From Microvirga vignae (GTDB lineage: Bacteria; Pseudomonadota; Alphaproteobacteria; Rhizobiales; Beijerinckiaceae), in the NCBI RefSeq assembly GCF_001017175.1, contig NZ_LCYG01000011.1, forward strand, positions 1 to 64,000: a stretch of 64,000 nucleotides of DNA, in the 5' to 3' direction. The position numbers and the translations under genes are program-made. Shown here piece by piece: positions 60,818 through 64,000 of the stretch. The notes beneath the pieces were generated by a model. The model searched no databases. It saw only the letters and a list, made by a program, of their open reading frames with translations, and had not been told where the DNA came from. How positions within the stretch are numbered: the first letter of the stretch is position 1; the number at the start of each line of letters is the position of its first letter.

Positions 60818-61501
60818 TCAGCGCAAGAGGTCTTCTGCTGCAATGCCAATCCCGATGCTCGGTACGAGATCGGACATGGTGTCGAGAAGCTGATCAGCCG
60901 CCAACTCCGTAAGCGGCTTGTGATTGTAGCCGTACGTGACCGCGAAGACGCGCACGCCCGCCGCTCTAGCCGCCTGTACGTCATGGTAGTTGTCGCCCAC
61001 CATTAGGGCCGCCCCCGGGCTTACACCGAGCCGATCAAGCGCCATCAAGATGGGAGCGGGGTGAGGTTTGCGCTCAGGAAGGGTATCGCCTCCGATCACG
61101 GCACTGAAGAACGCTCTAAGGCCAAGGGCCCGAAGAATCTCTGTCGTCGCCGAACAGGGTTTGTTGGTGACGACCGCCAACTGGAGCCCCAATCGCCTTA
61201 GGCTCTCCAGTGTGTCCAGGACGCCCGGATAGGCCTCGGTGTGATTAGCCGCATTGGTATCGTAAATCGCAAGGAAGTGGTCAACGAGTGCAGGGAGGCG
61301 CGCCGGGTCTCCTCCGGTCGCGGCCAGGGCGCGCTCAACCAATTTGGCGACACCGTCGCCAATCATCGATTTGACTTCTTCCAGGGAGACCGATCGCAGT
61401 CCCTCCCCCGCTAGAAGCGCATTCATAGCGTTCTGGAGATCGCGCGCGCTATCGACGAGCGTTCCATCGAGATCGAAGATGACGGCTTCAAGCTGGGTCA
61501 T
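60818..61501 (-). CDS. gph: Phosphoglycolate phosphatase (HAD family)
   Basis: A 227-residue HAD hydrolase: motif I VIFDLDGTLVDS (nucleophile D10, acid D12), a helical cap at about 20-85, motif II VTNKP, motif III Lys in ERKPHPAP and motif IV MVGDNYHDVQAA. It converts 2-phosphoglycolate, made by oxygen damage or Rubisco oxygenation, to glycolate. Family and length agree well. It follows a MocR-type pseudogene on the same strand. Confidence 0.9.
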   Translation of the reverse strand: MTQLEAVIFDLDGTLVDSARDLQNAMNALLAGEGLRSVSLEEVKSMIGDGVAKLVERALAATGGDPARLPALVDHFLAIYDTNAANHTEAYPGVLDTLESLRRLGLQLAVVTNKPCSATTEILRALGLRAFFSAVIGGDTLPERKPHPAPILMALDRLGVSPGAALMVGDNYHDVQAARAAGVRVFAVTYGYNHKPLTELAADQLLDTMSDLVPSIGIGIAAEDLLR

Positions 61502-62560
61502 GTGATCGCCTTCAAGGATTTCTGGTGGAACACTAATCCTGGCGTACGAACAGGCAACACGCTACCGTCCGACGGCGCTTGATGGCTTTCTCGGGTAAGA
61601 TGAGACAATGGAGGACAAGGTGCTCGGCCCGTGCGACAAGACCGTCGCCAGCAATCCAGGGCCCCGTTCCAACATCGCTTGGTTCTGTGCCGCGCCAAGG
61701 GAGACGCGGATAGCGTCTGGAGCAACCCCGACCGCGAAGGCCTCACTCGGCACGAGGGCGAAGCCCGACTGCCTGGCATAGACATTGGGATCAGCCCGGC
61801 GCCACCGCTCCGGAAGCAAAAATCAAAGATGATGCCCTTCTGGATGGGCTTGGAACACATGCCCTTGGAGAATCCGTCGTGCGATGGTTTGACGGGCGGC
61901 GCTCTCCCCACGGATCGCAGTTGTGATAGCGTCGAGTGTGCCGTCGACGATCCGCCCCTTCAAAGGAATGCTGGTCGCGAGCCAGTACGTGAGCAAGGCC
62001 GAGAAAGTCCGCTTCGATATCTCGCGGCAGGCGCGGACAAAGAATGGATTGAACTCCGCCAATACGGTCCCGGCTCACGATTGAGCCACAGGCCGCTTTT
62101 TCACCGCCGAGAACAGCCATCATGCCCTGCCGGTAGGCTTTCGAGCCACGATGAGCCTTCACCTCGGGTACTCGCTGCTCCAAGCGCTGGTCCTGCTCGC
62201 CTCATACCGTGCAGCAAACTTTCTCACCTGCGGCCTAAGCCTAACACTCTCGGCATCTCGGCCCTGCCGCTGGCGGTCCTGCGCTTCGTCAAACGGGGAC
62301 AAACGGGACCGATTGCTCAATCTGTGTCCTGTCCGTGACCAGTTCCAAGCGCCTCTCGCGCAATCAAAGATCCGCCTTCGCCGCCGATTGCGAAAACGGC
62401 AGGTTTTGAGAACGATCGCAAGGTCTGCTGAGTACCAGGAACGGACAATCCCAGTTCGAGCCACGCGGGTGCGGCGCCAGCGGGTACGGCGCCATGAGAT
62501 CCCAGAACCTAATCCTGCGACCAGAGGTAAGTGACGGAGAGCCGGCGATACCCGATTGCC
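61502..62560. other. Decayed region between gph and the DMT exporter
   Basis: Contains the MocR-type pseudogene (61562-62135). From 62136 to 62560 I see no gene, RNA or repeat that can be supported. Confidence 0.5.
61562..62135 (-). pseudogene. Remnant of a PLP aminotransferase-type (MocR/GntR) regulator
   Basis: Minus-strand frames carry consecutive pieces of the aminotransferase-like domain: FVRACREISKRTFSALLTYW and AARQTIARRILQGHVFQAHP (61823-62062), then after a frameshift LPERWRRADPNVYARQSGFA, LVPSEAFAVG and RVSLGAAQNQAMLERG (61562-61819). A possible earlier piece (RQGMMAVLGG) is in a third frame near 62110. There is no HTH domain and no PLP lysine region. Several frameshifts and deletions mean the gene is dead. 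Confidence 0.8.
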
Positions 62561-63457
62561 TTATCGCAGGCGGTCCCAGACGAGTGCCGCCAGCGGCATG
62601 ACGTGGTTGCGCCTCAGAGTGATGATCAGAACGCCGCAGAGCGCGATCCCGGTGCCGAGAGCCATCCGGGTGTCGAAACGATCCCCAGTCACCAAGATCC
62701 CCATCGCCACGGTCATCAATGGATTCATGATCATGAGAGGCGCGATCAGGTTGGCCGGATACTTGCCAATCAGGCCATAGTAGATGGTGTGGGCCAGCAG
62801 GGACACGATCAGAGCCGAAAACAGCAGGGCCATCATGAAGGCCCAGCCAGCCTCCAGGGCTCGGGGGATCTGATCGGTCTCAAAGCCTGCCGTCAGGAAC
62901 GCCAGCGGCACCACGGATGCGAGCCCGACCCAGGCTTGGAACCGCAGCGGCTGAACGCCTTCCGTCTGCTTCATCATCACGGCTGCCAGCGACCCTGCAG
63001 CTGCAGATCCAAGGATCAGAACGAGCCCACTGGAGACTGGAAGCCCATTGTCGGGATTCCACATCACCAGCACGCCGCCCACGAAGGTCATGGCAATCCC
63101 AAGCCCTCTTCTCCAGTAGATTTTCTCTCCCAGCATGACGACGGACAGGAGGGTCGTGATCGGAAGCCCGAGCTGGGTTACGACGGCGGCACTTGAAGGA
63201 CTTGCGCTCTTCATGCCAAGGAAGAAGAGTGCGAAGCCACCACCGCCCATGAGGAACCCCACCAGAAGAATGCGCCAGATCGGACGTGGAACGGGCAGGA
63301 GCCACGGCACGGCCAACAGCGCGACGATCCCATATCGGGTCGCTGCATAAAACAAGGGCGGGATCTCCATGCCGGTCACGACGAGCTTGCTCACCACTGT
63401 GTGCATCGCCCACAAGAGGCACACCAGGAGCATCAGGGAAAAATCACGGAGATTCAT
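62561..63457 (-). CDS. DMT family transporter (EamA type)
   Basis: A 298-residue inner-membrane protein with ten helices in two EamA repeats. The first starts LMLLVCLLWAMHTVVSKLVV, the second after the TFVGGVLVMW helix with GLVLILGSAAAGSLAAVMM. GLPITTLLSVVMLGEKIYWR is the conserved end of repeat 1. Family members export amino acids, metabolites or drugs. The ATG at 63457 gives the family N-terminus; 39 codons are open before it. Confidence 0.9.
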   Translation of the reverse strand: MNLRDFSLMLLVCLLWAMHTVVSKLVVTGMEIPPLFYAATRYGIVALLAVPWLLPVPRPIWRILLVGFLMGGGGFALFFLGMKSASPSSAAVVTQLGLPITTLLSVVMLGEKIYWRRGLGIAMTFVGGVLVMWNPDNGLPVSSGLVLILGSAAAGSLAAVMMKQTEGVQPLRFQAWVGLASVVPLAFLTAGFETDQIPRALEAGWAFMMALLFSALIVSLLAHTIYYGLIGKYPANLIAPLMIMNPLMTVAMGILVTGDRFDTRMALGTGIALCGVLIITLRRNHVMPLAALVWDRLR

Positions 63458-63726
63458 GAGCTCTGATAAACCGGCCCTGGAGGGCACCACAACTGCCAAG
63501 AGCGTTGAGCTGGCATGCGCAAGCGCAGGGGCCCCGTTGATGCGCCGCTCGTTTTTCCTGTCAAACAGGTGCACGAGAGAGGGACCGGCTGTCCCGTCAT
63601 GATTTTTCTATGGTGAGTGCCGAAACGCCTGCGGAAGACACAGGGGACTCATCGGTGACTAAGCCCTGATGGGCTGTGTCCGTGCCATTGCCGTTGGCCG
63701 AGTGCGCTCCTGGAGACAGACACAGA

Positions 63727-64000
63727 TCACTCTCGCGCATAAGTGTGAGGCAACAGGCGCTCGAATCTGCGGCGCACGGTAGCGTAGCACTCGCAAGCCG
63801 CACCTTCGAGACCAGCCCGATCTGTCACGGTGATTTGCCCTCGGCCCTGTTTGATCAGCCCCGCTTCCTGAAGTGCTCGCGTAATGGTGCTGATGGTAGA
63901 GCGCTGAACCCCGAGCATGTCAGCCAGGAGCTCATGCGTGAGCGGCAGGGTATCCTGGTCGCGCCGATCATGAACACTGAGAATCCATCGGCAGCAGCGC
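63727..64000 (-). CDS. Crp/Fnr family regulator, C-terminal part (cut by the window edge)
   Basis: About 91 residues of the C-terminus are present; the cyclic-nucleotide-like sensor domain lies beyond position 64000. Visible is the winged HTH with LTHELLADMLGVQRSTISTI (recognition helix VQRSTIST) and LQEAGLIKQGRGQITVTDRA, then a tail with ACECYATVRRRFERLLP. The pattern is that of the rhizobial Crp/Fnr group with a Cys/Tyr tail. Confidence 0.88.
   Translation of the reverse strand, partial: RCCRWILSVHDRRDQDTLPLTHELLADMLGVQRSTISTITRALQEAGLIKQGRGQITVTDRAGLEGAACECYATVRRRFERLLPHTYARE

Noticed and set aside
62136..62560. Short open frames between the MocR remnant and the DMT exporter
   Set aside because: None has a ribosome site, family resemblance or plausible composition on either strand.

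Overview
The window is GC-rich and reads as an alphaproteobacterium of the order Hyphomicrobiales (Rhizobiales), most like Methylobacteriaceae-type soil bacteria such as Microvirga. This is inferred from the groESL operon with its CIRCE operator and GroEL Gly-Gly-Met tail, the DUF6894 and DUF6665 small-protein families, the many TRAP, Tct, Liv and sugar importers, and short dispersed palindromes of a type seen in this order. No database search was possible, so genus and replicon (chromosome or large plasmid) are not settled.

Layout. 265-4479: an Lrp regulator diverges from a translationally coupled set of diaminopropionate ammonia-lyase and two M20 amidohydrolases, followed by a frameshifted fragment of an amino-acid-binding protein. 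4750-12432: a LysR regulator diverges from an SDR dehydrogenase, a transketolase split into two subunits, a complete TRAP importer (DctP, DctQ, DctM) and a 3-hydroxyisobutyrate/threonate-type dehydrogenase. This is a coherent but unassigned catabolic cluster. 12961-14047: dodecin and a SAM methyltransferase. 14422-20272: a sugar ABC importer without an ATPase gene diverges from a DapA-family aldolase/lyase, a GntR regulator and a PfkB kinase. 20273-27078: IS6 transposase remnant, small proteins, a PAS-GAF-PAS-receiver-LuxR protein with a degenerate receiver, the NfeD protease/slipin pair and a tRNA-Trp. 27330-28581: a decayed Kef-type antiporter, a double palindrome and a DUF3124 protein.

28828-41453: SDR and GntR genes diverge from a branched-chain-amino-acid-type (Liv) importer in which permease LivM and both ATPases are fused into one 838-residue protein. 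It is followed by a 3-hydroxyacyl-CoA/carnitine-type dehydrogenase, a beta-keto acid cleavage enzyme, an RraA-type lyase and a tripartite tricarboxylate transporter (TctC, TctB, TctA). 41724-46545: alpha/beta hydrolase, penicillin acylase and a diiron-type metallo-beta-lactamase-fold protein. 46827-51815: a small membrane protein, groL-groS, an SDR and a DUF4336 protein. 52022-57981: DUF6665, LtrA-type membrane protein, a PAS-GGDEF diguanylate cyclase and a set of small secreted proteins. 58396-64000: pseudouridine catabolism (psuK-psuG), a lone BrnA-like antitoxin, a phosphoglycolate phosphatase, a MocR-type pseudogene, a DMT exporter and the end of a Crp/Fnr regulator.

Together the genes describe a scavenging soil lifestyle: four importer families, each beside its own regulator and catabolic enzymes, separated by intergenic islands full of degenerate repeats, short exact tandem duplications and decaying genes. 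The best candidates for something not yet described are the TRAP/split-transketolase cluster, the LivM-LivG-LivF fusion with its beta-keto acid pathway genes, and the receiver-degenerate LuxR sensor.
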